64,000 nucleotides of DNA from Chryseobacterium taeanense (GTDB taxonomy: Bacteria; Bacteroidota; Bacteroidia; Flavobacteriales; Weeksellaceae), in NCBI RefSeq assembly GCF_900099685.1, contig NZ_FNDW01000003.1, positions 62,001-126,000 on the forward strand. Reading direction: 5' to 3'. The notes under the pieces were generated by a model. That model was not told where the DNA came from, made no database searches, and saw nothing but the letters and a program-made list of their open reading frames with translations. Positions 43,191 through 52,127 of the stretch are shown piece after piece (the stretch's first letter is position 1; every line of letters begins with the position of its first letter). The position numbers and the translations under genes are program-made.

Positions 43191-45842
43191 TTATAACCTA
43201 CCGCTATCTCTTACCCAATCCGATATCTTTTTATTAAAGTCTGTTCTGTGTTTAAGATCTTCCAGTCTGAGATGTATCCGGTATCTCCAGTAATGTGGGA
43301 AAACAGCTGGATTATTTATTCTTTCATTATTCATCTCACTATTCGTAAGATCTTTGTCGGTAGCAAAAAATTCCTGTATCGGGAAAATAGCTAACATGGC
43401 ATTATTATAAAGATGCTGTTTCATAATAATTTCAGCCAGATGAGCGTCCAGTTCATCGGGAGCTTTTCCATATTGAACCAACTGCTGATTAAAATATTGC
43501 TGTGTTAATGAGGAATTTTCCTTCCACCATTGTCTTAGTGTAGAACTGTCGTGTGAAGATGCTGTCACAACATTTAGATAGCCCGCATTTTTAGGATTAT
43601 AAAAAGGAATATTATCAGAAGGCATTCTCTGCACTTTTAGAGCAACAATTGCCAGCTCGTCCATCACAACAGGAACACAATCCGGAACAAGTCCCAAATC
43701 TTCACCGCAGATCAGCATTTTGGTTGCATTCAGAATTACCGGAAGCTTTTCCATCGCTTTTTCATACCATAAATGATCCTGTCTTTTAAAGAAATAATCA
43801 TGATACAGATCATAGATCGTTTTCTTTTCCCAATCCGAAAGATACTGATAAGAATCTGTATGATATACATTGAATCTTGGATGATAAACGACCTGCCCGT
43901 TTCTTTCTTCAATTAAAAATAAAACATTGGCACAAAGCGAAATCAATTGTTCTTCTATCGGACCTCGAGGATTTTTCTTAAAGAAATCAGATAATTTTCT
44001 CTGCGTATTGAATTCTTCTTTGAATGAATACGTTCCGTCTTGATTACTCGTGATAAATTCAAATGCTTTTTCTCTGTTTTCTCCGAAATATTTCCACAAA
44101 ATATCATCATTGATAAACGGCTTGCAATATCTGTCAAAATTAAACGGAATATGCCACGCATTGAATTCTTCCAGCGTAACCGGAACGGCAGGATAAAAAT
44201 AACCGAGAATACCCTGTGTCGCAGAAATCGGCATTCTCCAGATTCTGAAAAACCCTAGTATATGATCGATTCTCATCGCATCAAAATACTGCTCTAATGC
44301 CTTAAACCTGTTTTTCCACCATTTATAATCATCGGCTTTCATGGCTTCCCAGTTGTAGGTCGGGAATTCCCAGTTTTGGCCTAATTCCGTAAACTGATCC
44401 GGCGGTGCTCCAGCCTGAAAATCCATTCCGAATAACTCGGGTTCTGTCCATGCTTCCACAGAATATCGGTAAATTCCAATCGGCAGATCTCCTTTTATCG
44501 AGATACCTAAATCGTGCATATAATCAACCGCTTCTTTCAATTGCTTATGAAGCTGATATTGCACCCAAGCATGAAGCATAGAGGCATCATAATCTTTACT
44601 TTTTGGAGTAAAGAATGGAGCTATTTTCCCCGGAATGTATTTTTTATGCGTTTTCCATTCGTTGAAATTAGGAGTTTTGTATTTGTCTCTTAAAACACAA
44701 AATGCAGCATAAGGAACTAACCAGGATTCATTGTCTTTAATGAACTTTTTGAAATTCCTGTCTTTATAGATTTTGTCTTTATCTTCATTGAAAACCGCTT
44801 TCAGATATTTCCATTTGCCTGAGATCATTTTCTCGTAATCGATCAGCGCAAGAGAATTTAATTCAGACTTTTCAATTTCATATTCTGAAATAAGATTTTC
44901 AGGTAAAGGAAAATCAAGATTTTCAAGAGAAATATATTGCGGATGAAGTGCATAAACTGAAACTGCGGCGTAAGGATAAGAATCCGTCCATGTATAATTC
45001 GCCGTTGTATCGTTGATCGGTAAAATCTGAATGATTCCCAAACTGGTTTCATTTGCCCAGTCTGCCAGTTTTTTCAGATCAGAAAATTCTCCAACCCCAA
45101 AGCCGTCATCAGTTCTCAAAGAAAAAATAGGAACCGCAACACCTGCATCGTGATACATCTGATACAATTTAAACTTAAAATAATGATCAGAAATAATCTG
45201 TAAAACATCTTTGGAATTATTGGCTAGTGCAAAGCGATTTTCTCCGTTTTCCACATCGATAATCTTTCCGGTTTGCTTATCGTAAAGGCAATATTTATAC
45301 TGAATAAATTCATTTTCAGGAATTTCAACAGAAGCCTCCCAAATGCCAAAATCAGTTTGTGATAAGTGAATTGCTTTTTCATAATCCCAATTCCCGAGAG
45401 AAGCCGTACTACCGAATAATGCGATTTCCCAATTCGGATTGTAGATAGGTGCTTCAATTCTGAATAGGTGAGAATGTTTTTTTAAAACCGAAATTTTTTC
45501 AGGTTTAAATACATTTAGCTTGTTATGGAGAATTTTATTATTCAGATAATTTTCAGGGAAATTCTTATTGTTCCAATGATCGAAAATTATAAACTCTTTG
45601 TAATTATGAGGAAAATTCAAACGGTGCGGAACAAATTCTTCGCGCAAGATATTTCCTCTGTCGTCTACCAGCTGATATTGATAAGAAATAGATTTTGAAA
45701 AATAGTCTACTTCACCTTTCCATAAGCCATTTTCTTCGTAAAACATAGGATGAGTCTGTGATACAGCGCCTTCTTCATTGATGAGCAGCTGAAGTCTTTC
45801 TCCTACTTTTGTACTGTAATCTACATTAAAATATAGCTTCAT
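43191..45842 (-). CDS. malQ: 4-alpha-glucanotransferase with N-terminal starch-binding modules
   Basis: 883 residues, longer than classical MalQ (about 500-700). Two N-terminal CBM20-like beta-sandwiches (about 1-100 and 120-215, the second with NWEIALFGSTASLGNW) precede a GH77 catalytic domain. GH77 motifs: FSLRTDDGFGVGEF, MRIDHILGFFR (nucleophile Asp), LICGEDLGLVP (acid/base Glu) and VTASSHDSSTLRQWW. The architecture matches plant DPE2 and Bacteroidota amylomaltases. It moves glucan chains in maltose and glycogen metabolism. No other glycogen genes are nearby. Confidence 0.95.
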   Translation of the reverse strand: MKLYFNVDYSTKVGERLQLLINEEGAVSQTHPMFYEENGLWKGEVDYFSKSISYQYQLVDDRGNILREEFVPHRLNFPHNYKEFIIFDHWNNKNFPENYLNNKILHNKLNVFKPEKISVLKKHSHLFRIEAPIYNPNWEIALFGSTASLGNWDYEKAIHLSQTDFGIWEASVEIPENEFIQYKYCLYDKQTGKIIDVENGENRFALANNSKDVLQIISDHYFKFKLYQMYHDAGVAVPIFSLRTDDGFGVGEFSDLKKLADWANETSLGIIQILPINDTTANYTWTDSYPYAAVSVYALHPQYISLENLDFPLPENLISEYEIEKSELNSLALIDYEKMISGKWKYLKAVFNEDKDKIYKDRNFKKFIKDNESWLVPYAAFCVLRDKYKTPNFNEWKTHKKYIPGKIAPFFTPKSKDYDASMLHAWVQYQLHKQLKEAVDYMHDLGISIKGDLPIGIYRYSVEAWTEPELFGMDFQAGAPPDQFTELGQNWEFPTYNWEAMKADDYKWWKNRFKALEQYFDAMRIDHILGFFRIWRMPISATQGILGYFYPAVPVTLEEFNAWHIPFNFDRYCKPFINDDILWKYFGENREKAFEFITSNQDGTYSFKEEFNTQRKLSDFFKKNPRGPIEEQLISLCANVLFLIEERNGQVVYHPRFNVYHTDSYQYLSDWEKKTIYDLYHDYFFKRQDHLWYEKAMEKLPVILNATKMLICGEDLGLVPDCVPVVMDELAIVALKVQRMPSDNIPFYNPKNAGYLNVVTASSHDSSTLRQWWKENSSLTQQYFNQQLVQYGKAPDELDAHLAEIIMKQHLYNNAMLAIFPIQEFFATDKDLTNSEMNNERINNPAVFPHYWRYRIHLRLEDLKHRTDFNKKISDWVRDSGRL

Positions 45843-45911
45843 TTACATTTTTTTATAAAAATACATTATAATATCGAAAAATAAAACTTATTGAATATCA
45901 AATATTCATTA

Positions 45912-45942
45912 AAAAAACCTTCTCAAAATTATTTGAAAAGGC
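45912..45942 (-). terminator. Intrinsic terminator of the T9SS protein gene
   Basis: On the minus strand CCTTTTCAAA pairs with TTTGAGAAGG (one G-U) around a 4-base loop, followed by seven T. Confidence 0.8.
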
Positions 45943-45964
45943 TTCTATTTTATAAAGATAAAGA

Positions 45965-47131
45965 TTATTCCGTTACCAGAATTTTCTTGTTCAGCAATAC
46001 TTTTCCTGACGAATCGGTGATATTTACCAGATAAGCTCCACTTACCAGATTTCTAAGATAAACCTGCTGATTCAAGGAACCATTTTTAACAGATAAATTC
46101 TGGTTCATTACATTTTTTCCGGACAAATCGAAAATATTCAGTTTGATATTTCCTTTGATCTCTTTATCATTGATGTTTACATTAATTAAATTTTCATCAA
46201 CTCTTGTAGGATAAATATCAATATTTGCAAAAACATTATTTGAGATCGCCTTATCATTTGCTAAATATTTACTTGCTAAATCATAAATATGCAAATTTTG
46301 TTCGCCGGGAAGATGCTTTGCCTGTAAAGTATTCAAATCAACCTCATACATCGGAGCTCCTTTTGCGCTGGCAATCACCACTTTTCCATTAGAATTTACA
46401 GCAGAACCATTCACGGAATAATTATCCGGAATTCCTGAAATTTTGCCAACAAATTTTGCTTTCAATTCCTTCGTTGAAACTTTAAATACATTTCCTGCAG
46501 CCGAGAATACATAAAAACTGCCATCAGCATCAGCAATCATATCGCCACCAAAACCTGTTTCAATAGTTGTGAAAGAATTCTTTCCATTGGAAGCATCATC
46601 CTTAATGATCCCGAGATCAGTGACTGCATATTGATTTCCTTTTCTGCTGATCTGTAAAAACTGTGTTCCTGCGTTATTGATTGCATAAATATTGCCGTCA
46701 GCCCCTGTTGCCATTCTCGTTACGTGAGAGTTAATATCGCAGGAGGTTACTCTTGCTACACTGTTTTCTACCAAAGTAATTTCCTTGGATTTTGCATTCA
46801 ATACATAAATATTCGACGAGAACATCGGCATATATACCAAATTATTATTGAAAGAGTCATAAGCCAATGTTGCCATATTGATTGCCTGAGCGTTATTATA
46901 TGTATTTTTATCCTCAGTTACAGAACCATTTCTGCTTTGCGAGAAAACTTTGGCAGGAGAATCTGCTGTAAATATTTTTTCTCCGGAGATACCATTCGCA
47001 GCGTCAATCGCACGGAAATCATTGAAAATAATACTTGGAGTATCTTTACCGACAAGTGCAAAAAAATCCTGTTGTGCAGAAGCATTAATACCGATTAAAA
47101 CCAGAAATAAAGGGAGTAAATGTTTTTTCAT
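45965..47131 (-). CDS. T9SS type A sorting-domain protein (beta-propeller-like)
   Basis: 388 residues. Signal peptide (PLFLVLIGINASAQ). The middle is a string of beta-sheet repeats (NLVYMPMFSSNIYVL, DGNIYAINNAG, DGSFYVFSAAGNVF), as in a beta-propeller. The C-terminal 80 residues are a type A sorting signal: IYPTRVDENLINV, IFDLSGKNVM, SGAYLVNI, KKILV. Predicted to cross the outer membrane by type IX secretion and be anchored or released at the surface. Ligand unknown. Confidence 0.9.
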   Translation of the reverse strand: MKKHLLPLFLVLIGINASAQQDFFALVGKDTPSIIFNDFRAIDAANGISGEKIFTADSPAKVFSQSRNGSVTEDKNTYNNAQAINMATLAYDSFNNNLVYMPMFSSNIYVLNAKSKEITLVENSVARVTSCDINSHVTRMATGADGNIYAINNAGTQFLQISRKGNQYAVTDLGIIKDDASNGKNSFTTIETGFGGDMIADADGSFYVFSAAGNVFKVSTKELKAKFVGKISGIPDNYSVNGSAVNSNGKVVIASAKGAPMYEVDLNTLQAKHLPGEQNLHIYDLASKYLANDKAISNNVFANIDIYPTRVDENLINVNINDKEIKGNIKLNIFDLSGKNVMNQNLSVKNGSLNQQVYLRNLVSGAYLVNITDSSGKVLLNKKILVTE

Positions 47132-47452
47132 AGATATAAATTTTAATTTTTAATCATTTTATTATAACTAAGTTACATATTTTTTGAATTGAATTATAAA
47201 AAATTTAAGGTTGAGAAAACAATTTATTTTCAATGCAACTTTCGCTTGATTATTTCTTTAAATCATTGAGAACATTTTGGTTCGCAAAGATGCATTAGTC
47301 AGCAAATCAATTATAAGATTTCTTCGTCGAAATGACAGTTTTACGCATAAAAAACTCTCGCAGATTTGCGGATTGGCAGAAGATCATGTTTAAAAAATCT
47401 GCGAAATCTGTAAAATCTGCGAGAGATATAATTAAAAGCTTTAAACTTAATT
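47132..47452. repeat. Gap with inverted and GAATGACA-type intergenic repeats
   Basis: No gene. At 47317-47339 a short relative of the GATTCTTC...GAATGACA element is present. At 47355-47366 and 47414-47425 a perfect 12-bp inverted repeat (CTCTCGCAGATT and complement) encloses further copies of the AATCTGCGAA word. The latter may act as a terminator for cysS. Confidence 0.55.
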
Positions 47453-48919
47453 TTAATTCAAAACGTAAGAAGTACCATCTCTTCCGTCTTTCAATTCGAT
47501 GCCTTCGGCAAGCAGTTTATCACGGATTTGATCTGACAACTCGAAATTCTTCGATTTTCTTGCCTGATTTCTTAATTCAATTAAAACCTTCAGCGTCTGA
47601 TCCAGTTTTTCGTTGTTGTTTTCTTCGATGACTTGAAGTCCTAAAACATCGAAAACAAGTGCATTTAACGTAGATTTTAACTCTTCTAAATCTTCCACTG
47701 AAATCGCTTCTTTGCCATCATTTAATGCAAAAATGTATTTCACTGCTTCAAATAAATGCGCAATTAAAACCGGAGAATTAAAATCGTCCGTTAAGGCATC
47801 ATATGCTTTATTTTTCCATTCTTCCAGACTAAAAGATGATTGTTTTTCGTCATTAGGAATAATATTATTTAAAGCTTTAATCGCTTCCATCAATCTGATA
47901 AATCCTTTTTCACTGGCAATCATGGCATCATTTGAAATGTCTAAAACACTTCTGTAATGTGCCTGTAAAAAGCAAAAACGTACAATCGAAGGATGGAAGG
48001 GCTTTTCGAAGAAATCATTTTCACCAGTCACCAATTGCATTGGCAAAATATAATTTCCGGTAGACTTACTCATACGCTGTGAATTCATGGTAAGCATATT
48101 CGCATGCATCCAGTAGTTGACAGGAGCGGCATCATTGCAGGCTTTCCCCTGAGCGATTTCACATTCGTGGTGTGGAAATTTAAGATCCATTCCACCGCCG
48201 TGAATATCGAAAGTCTCCCCTAAATATTTCGTGCTCATCGCAGTACATTCCAGGTGCCATCCCGGGAAACCTTCTCCCCAAGGAGAATTCCATCGCATAA
48301 TATGCGCCGGTGAAGCTTTTTTCCACAATGCAAAATCCTGTGGATTTTTCTTTTCTCCCTGTCCATCCAGATCACGGGTATTAGCGAAGAGCTCTTCAAT
48401 ATTTCTTTTGGAAAGCTCACCATAATTTAAACCTCTTCTGTTGTATTCCAACACATCGAAATACACAGATCCGTTACTTTCATAAGCAAACCCTCTTTCA
48501 ATTAATTTTTGAGTTAATTCGATCTGCTCAACGATATGTCCTGTTGCTGTCGGCTCAATATTTGGCGGTAGCAAATTAAACATTTCCAATACTTTATGAA
48601 AATCCACAGTATATTTCTGAACGATTTCCATGGGCTCCAGCTTTTCAAGGCGCGTTTGTTTTACGAAACGGTCGTTGTTGACATCACCATCGTCAGTAAG
48701 GTGACCTGCATCGGTGATATTTCTTACATACCGAACTTTGTAGCCTAAATGCATTAAGCTTCTGTAAATGAAGTCGAAAGAAAGGAAAGTCCTTACATTT
48801 CCCAAATGCACATTGCTGTAAACGGTCGGTCCGCAGACGTACATTCCTACATTTCCTTCTAAGATGGGTTTAAATATTTCTTTTTCGCCGGCAAGCGAGT
48901 TATATATTTTTAATTGCAT
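47453..48919 (-). CDS. cysS: Cysteinyl-tRNA synthetase
   Basis: 488 residues, class I synthetase. The HIGH motif appears as HLGN in [24 protein letters not shown] as RMSKSTGN near 284, and zinc ligands are present (Cys28 in [22 protein letters not shown]). Charges tRNA-Cys. C-terminal DALR-type and anticodon-binding helices are complete. Upstream (about 48925-49075) is a TGATAATTAATGATTGAT-type imperfect inverted repeat. Confidence 0.97.
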   Translation of the reverse strand: MQLKIYNSLAGEKEIFKPILEGNVGMYVCGPTVYSNVHLGNVRTFLSFDFIYRSLMHLGYKVRYVRNITDAGHLTDDGDVNNDRFVKQTRLEKLEPMEIVQKYTVDFHKVLEMFNLLPPNIEPTATGHIVEQIELTQKLIERGFAYESNGSVYFDVLEYNRRGLNYGELSKRNIEELFANTRDLDGQGEKKNPQDFALWKKASPAHIMRWNSPWGEGFPGWHLECTAMSTKYLGETFDIHGGGMDLKFPHHECEIAQGKACNDAAPVNYWMHANMLTMNSQRMSKSTGNYILPMQLVTGENDFFEKPFHPSIVRFCFLQAHYRSVLDISNDAMIASEKGFIRLMEAIKALNNIIPNDEKQSSFSLEEWKNKAYDALTDDFNSPVLIAHLFEAVKYIFALNDGKEAISVEDLEELKSTLNALVFDVLGLQVIEENNNEKLDQTLKVLIELRNQARKSKNFELSDQIRDKLLAEGIELKDGRDGTSYVLN

Positions 48920-49064
48920 GATTCTTTATAAGTGATAATTAATGATTGATAAATGATTTTTAAAAAGTTTAATTCAAGAAAATCTTTCACAACAAATAAT
49001 TGTCGTGATGAAAATTTTATCTGAGATTTTTTTAAATTTTATCATTAATAATTCTGTTTATCAT

Positions 49065-49730
49065 TTAATCCAATTTTGCATGACTTCCCACGTAATGAAG
49101 GAATTCCTGCCTTGTAATAGGATTGGTTCTGAAAATACCACTTAATTCTGCTGTAATAGTAGAGCTTGCCGTGTCTTTTATTCCTCTGCAATTTACGCAA
49201 AGATGCTTTGCATCAATAATACAGGCAACATCTTTTGTCCCTAAAGCTTCTTTTAAAGCATCCACAATCTGCATTGTGAGTCTTTCCTGAACCTGCGGTC
49301 TTTTTGCATAATAATCGACAATCCTGTTAATTTTTGAAAGACCGATCACTTCTCCATTCGAAATATAAGCAACATGTGCTCTTCCGATGATCGGCAAAAA
49401 GTGATGTTCACAGAACGAATATACGGTAATATCTTTTTCCACCAGCATTTGGCGGTATTTATATTTGTTTGAAAATGTGGAAATTCCCGGCTTATTTTCA
49501 GGAAGAAGCCCTCCGAAAATTTCATTCACATACATTTTCGCAACCCTTCTCGGAGAATCTTTCAGAGAGTCATCAGTCATGTCTAATCCTAATGTTTCCA
49601 TGATTTCTCCGAAAAGTGTGGTAATCTTTTCGATCTTTTCTTCTGGCGATTTCTCAAAAGCATCTTTCCTTATGGGCGTATGTTCTTTTCCAGTGAAAAT
49701 ATCATCGTCGTTATCGGTAAAATCAACCAT
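49065..49730 (-). CDS. folE: GTP cyclohydrolase I
   Basis: 221 residues. Converts GTP to 7,8-dihydroneopterin triphosphate for folate synthesis. Zinc and catalytic motifs: CEHHFLPIIGRAHVAYI (Cys, His), GLSKINRIVDYYAKRPQVQE, and CVNCRGIKD with the second Cys pair. N-terminal 25 residues are acidic and divergent, as usual. Probably monocistronic from the promoter at 49747. Confidence 0.96.
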   Translation of the reverse strand: MVDFTDNDDDIFTGKEHTPIRKDAFEKSPEEKIEKITTLFGEIMETLGLDMTDDSLKDSPRRVAKMYVNEIFGGLLPENKPGISTFSNKYKYRQMLVEKDITVYSFCEHHFLPIIGRAHVAYISNGEVIGLSKINRIVDYYAKRPQVQERLTMQIVDALKEALGTKDVACIIDAKHLCVNCRGIKDTASSTITAELSGIFRTNPITRQEFLHYVGSHAKLD

Positions 49731-49746
49731 TTTTATTTAATTTGCA

Positions 49747-49754
49747 CAAAAATA
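49747..49754 (-). promoter_or_regulatory. -7 promoter element of folE
   Basis: On the minus strand TATTTTTG (plus-strand CAAAAATA) matches TAnnTTTG, 16 bases upstream of the folE ATG. No clear -33 element. Confidence 0.45.
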
Positions 49755-49828
49755 CGGATAATATCTTTTTAAATGATTTCGATTTAAACGAAAATTATTA
49801 TCTTTCTTATACACTACCAAAATAAGAT

Positions 49829-50983
49829 ATGATTACTGTAGAAGAAGTACGAAATGAAAATCAGAAACGTGAATTTTTAGAGTTTCCTCCGAGACTTTAT
49901 AAGCATGACAAAAACTACATAAGGCCTTTAGATAAAGATATTGAAGCTATTTTCAATCCTCTTAAAAATAAATTTTTCAAAACCGGTGAGTGTGAGAGAT
50001 TTTTATTTAAAAACAAAAAAAATAAAACCTTAGGAAAAGTTGCCGTTTTTATAAACGAAAATTATCCCCAAAAACAGCCAACGGGCGGAATTGGATTTTT
50101 CGACTGTATTGATGACCAGGAAACGGCGAATTTTATTTTTGACCATTGCAAAAAATGGCTTCAGCAAAAAGGAATGGAAGCCATGGACGGCCCGATAAAT
50201 TTCGGAGAACGTGATAAATTCTGGGGACTCGTTACTGAAGGGTTTACTGAACCTTTGTATGGAATGAATTATAACTTTCCTTACTACAAAGATCTTTTCG
50301 AGAATTATGGGTTTAAGATCTATTTTGAACAGCTTTGCTTTTCACGTCCTATTTTCGCCGAGGTTTCCCGAATTTTTACGATAATGCATGCTAAGCACAG
50401 CAAGAATCCCAGTATTTCAGCAAAACCTATGACGAAGAAGCATCTGGAGAAATTTGCTGCAGATTTTACTGAAATTTACAATAAAGCCTGGGAATCTCAC
50501 GGTGAAGGAAAATGTATGGATGAGACTAAAATTCTAAAAATGTTCAAGATTATGAAACCTATTATCAATGAACACATTTCGTGGTTTGTATATGAAAATG
50601 AAAAGCCGATTGCCATGTGGATGAATATTCCGGACACGAATCAATGGTTTAAGTACCTAAATGGAAAGTTTGGAATCTGGGAAAAATTGAAATTTCTCTG
50701 GGTTAAAAAGTTTAAGAAAAATGAAAAAATGGTAGGTCTTGTTTTTGGTGTTGTTCCAGAGTGGCAAAAGAAGGGTCTTGAGGGATACATGATCTGGGAA
50801 GGAACTCAGCACCTTAGAAAACATACCTATTTTAAAGTAACTGAGATGCAGTGGATTGGGGATTTTAATCCTAAAATGATAAAAATTGCGGAAAATCTTG
50901 ATACCACGGTAACCAGAAAACTGGCAACGTACCGATATCTTTTTGACAGGAATAAAAAATTTGAAAGACATCCTGTTTTATGA
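49829..50983 (+). CDS. Acetyltransferase-like protein of unknown function
   Basis: 384 residues, soluble. The general pattern (RLYKHDKNYIRPLDKDIEA at the start, MDGPINFGERDKFWGLV in the middle, VPEWQKKGLEGYMIWEGTQ near the end) resembles large GNAT-like proteins of Bacteroidota; KKGLEGYM could be a degenerate acetyl-CoA loop. No substrate can be assigned. Divergent from folE. It ends one base before the 22-bp hairpin at 50985. Confidence 0.75.
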   Translation: MITVEEVRNENQKREFLEFPPRLYKHDKNYIRPLDKDIEAIFNPLKNKFFKTGECERFLFKNKKNKTLGKVAVFINENYPQKQPTGGIGFFDCIDDQETANFIFDHCKKWLQQKGMEAMDGPINFGERDKFWGLVTEGFTEPLYGMNYNFPYYKDLFENYGFKIYFEQLCFSRPIFAEVSRIFTIMHAKHSKNPSISAKPMTKKHLEKFAADFTEIYNKAWESHGEGKCMDETKILKMFKIMKPIINEHISWFVYENEKPIAMWMNIPDTNQWFKYLNGKFGIWEKLKFLWVKKFKKNEKMVGLVFGVVPEWQKKGLEGYMIWEGTQHLRKHTYFKVTEMQWIGDFNPKMIKIAENLDTTVTRKLATYRYLFDRNKKFERHPVL

Positions 50984-50984
50984 G

Positions 50985-51031
50985 TTTTTGCTTAGGTTTC
51001 GGCGGCGAAGCCGCCGAAACCTAAGCAAAAA
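50985..51031. terminator. Perfect 22-bp hairpin with GTTTCGGCGGC core
   Basis: Arms 50985-51006 and 51010-51031 are perfectly complementary with a GAA loop. T-run on one arm and A-run on the other make it bidirectional between the convergent acetyltransferase-like gene and metF. It shares GTTTCGGCGGC with the hairpin at 40740-40770. Confidence 0.85.
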
Positions 51032-51053
51032 AAGTTCTGCATATGCAGAACTT
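51032..51053 (-). terminator. Terminator of metF
   Basis: A perfect 22-bp palindrome centred on GCATATGC, followed on the minus strand by a T-run. It lies directly beside the larger hairpin, giving two stacked terminators. Confidence 0.8.
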
Positions 51054-51076
51054 AAAATCAATTCACTTTTACTTTA

Positions 51077-52036
51077 TTAGAATAGCGCTCCGGCTACTTT
51101 TTTAATATTGTCACTTTTTCCCATCGAATAAAAATGCAAAACAGGAACTCCAAAATCCAGCAATTCTCTGCACTGATTAATCGCCCATTCAATTCCGATC
51201 TGTTTTACGGATTCGTTATTTTTAGCATTTTCCACTTCATTAATTAACTCTTCTGGCAAATCAATTTTAAAAATCTGAGGAAGAATTTTTAAATGCTTTT
51301 TAGTGGCAATGGGTTTAATCCCAGGAATAATAGGAACTGTAATTCCCATTTCACGGGCTTTTTTTACAAATTCGATAAACTTTTTATTATCAAAAAACAT
51401 TTGCGTCACAATATAATCGGCACCTGCGTCTACTTTTTGTTTGAGCCATTTTAAATCATAATTCATGGAAGGAGCTTCTATATGCTTCTCAGGATAACCG
51501 GCAACGCCAACACAAAATTTGTTATGTTCATCACACTCCTGATCTTCATTATGTAGATATTTTCCTCTTCCCAAATTATTGATCTGGTGAACCAAATCCA
51601 TTGCGCTGGCATGTCCCCCGTTCGTAGGTTCAAAATACTGATGCCCTTTCATCGCATCTCCTCTTAAAGCCATTACATTATCAATTCCGAGATACATACA
51701 GTCGACCAGAAGATATTCTGTTTCTTCTTTGGTAAAACCTCCGCAAAGCAGATGTGGAACGGTATCTACATTATATTTATGCTGAATGGCAGCACAGATT
51801 CCTAATGTTCCGGGGCGCATTCTTGTGATTCGGCGCTCCATTAAACCATTTCCTTTATCGATGTAAATATACTCTTCTCTCGAAGTTGTCACATCAATGA
51901 ATGGTGGTTTAAATTCCATTAAAGGATCAATATTTCTATATAAATCTTCAATCCCGATTCCTTTTTGCGGCGGAACGACTTCTAGGGAGAATAAGGTTTT
52001 TCCGTTTGCGTTTTTTATATGGTCTGTGATTTTCAT
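51077..52036 (-). CDS. metF: 5,10-methylenetetrahydrofolate reductase
   Basis: 319 residues, usual MetF length, FAD-dependent TIM barrel. Typical segments: FSLEVVPPQKG (catalytic Glu), DVTTSREEY, and DNVMALRGDAMKGH for flavin and folate. It makes 5-methyl-THF for MetH. Last gene of the methionine locus, 91 bases downstream of metH-C. The gap has TTGTTAGTTGATGG-type inverted words. Confidence 0.95.
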   Translation of the reverse strand: MKITDHIKNANGKTLFSLEVVPPQKGIGIEDLYRNIDPLMEFKPPFIDVTTSREEYIYIDKGNGLMERRITRMRPGTLGICAAIQHKYNVDTVPHLLCGGFTKEETEYLLVDCMYLGIDNVMALRGDAMKGHQYFEPTNGGHASAMDLVHQINNLGRGKYLHNEDQECDEHNKFCVGVAGYPEKHIEAPSMNYDLKWLKQKVDAGADYIVTQMFFDNKKFIEFVKKAREMGITVPIIPGIKPIATKKHLKILPQIFKIDLPEELINEVENAKNNESVKQIGIEWAINQCRELLDFGVPVLHFYSMGKSDNIKKVAGALF

Positions 52037-52127
52037 TATTATATTTTTGTTGCTTGTTGAAAGTTGTTAGTTGATGGTAGTTACAAAAAGTTCAAAAACC
52101 AACAACTATCAACCATAAACGATTTTA

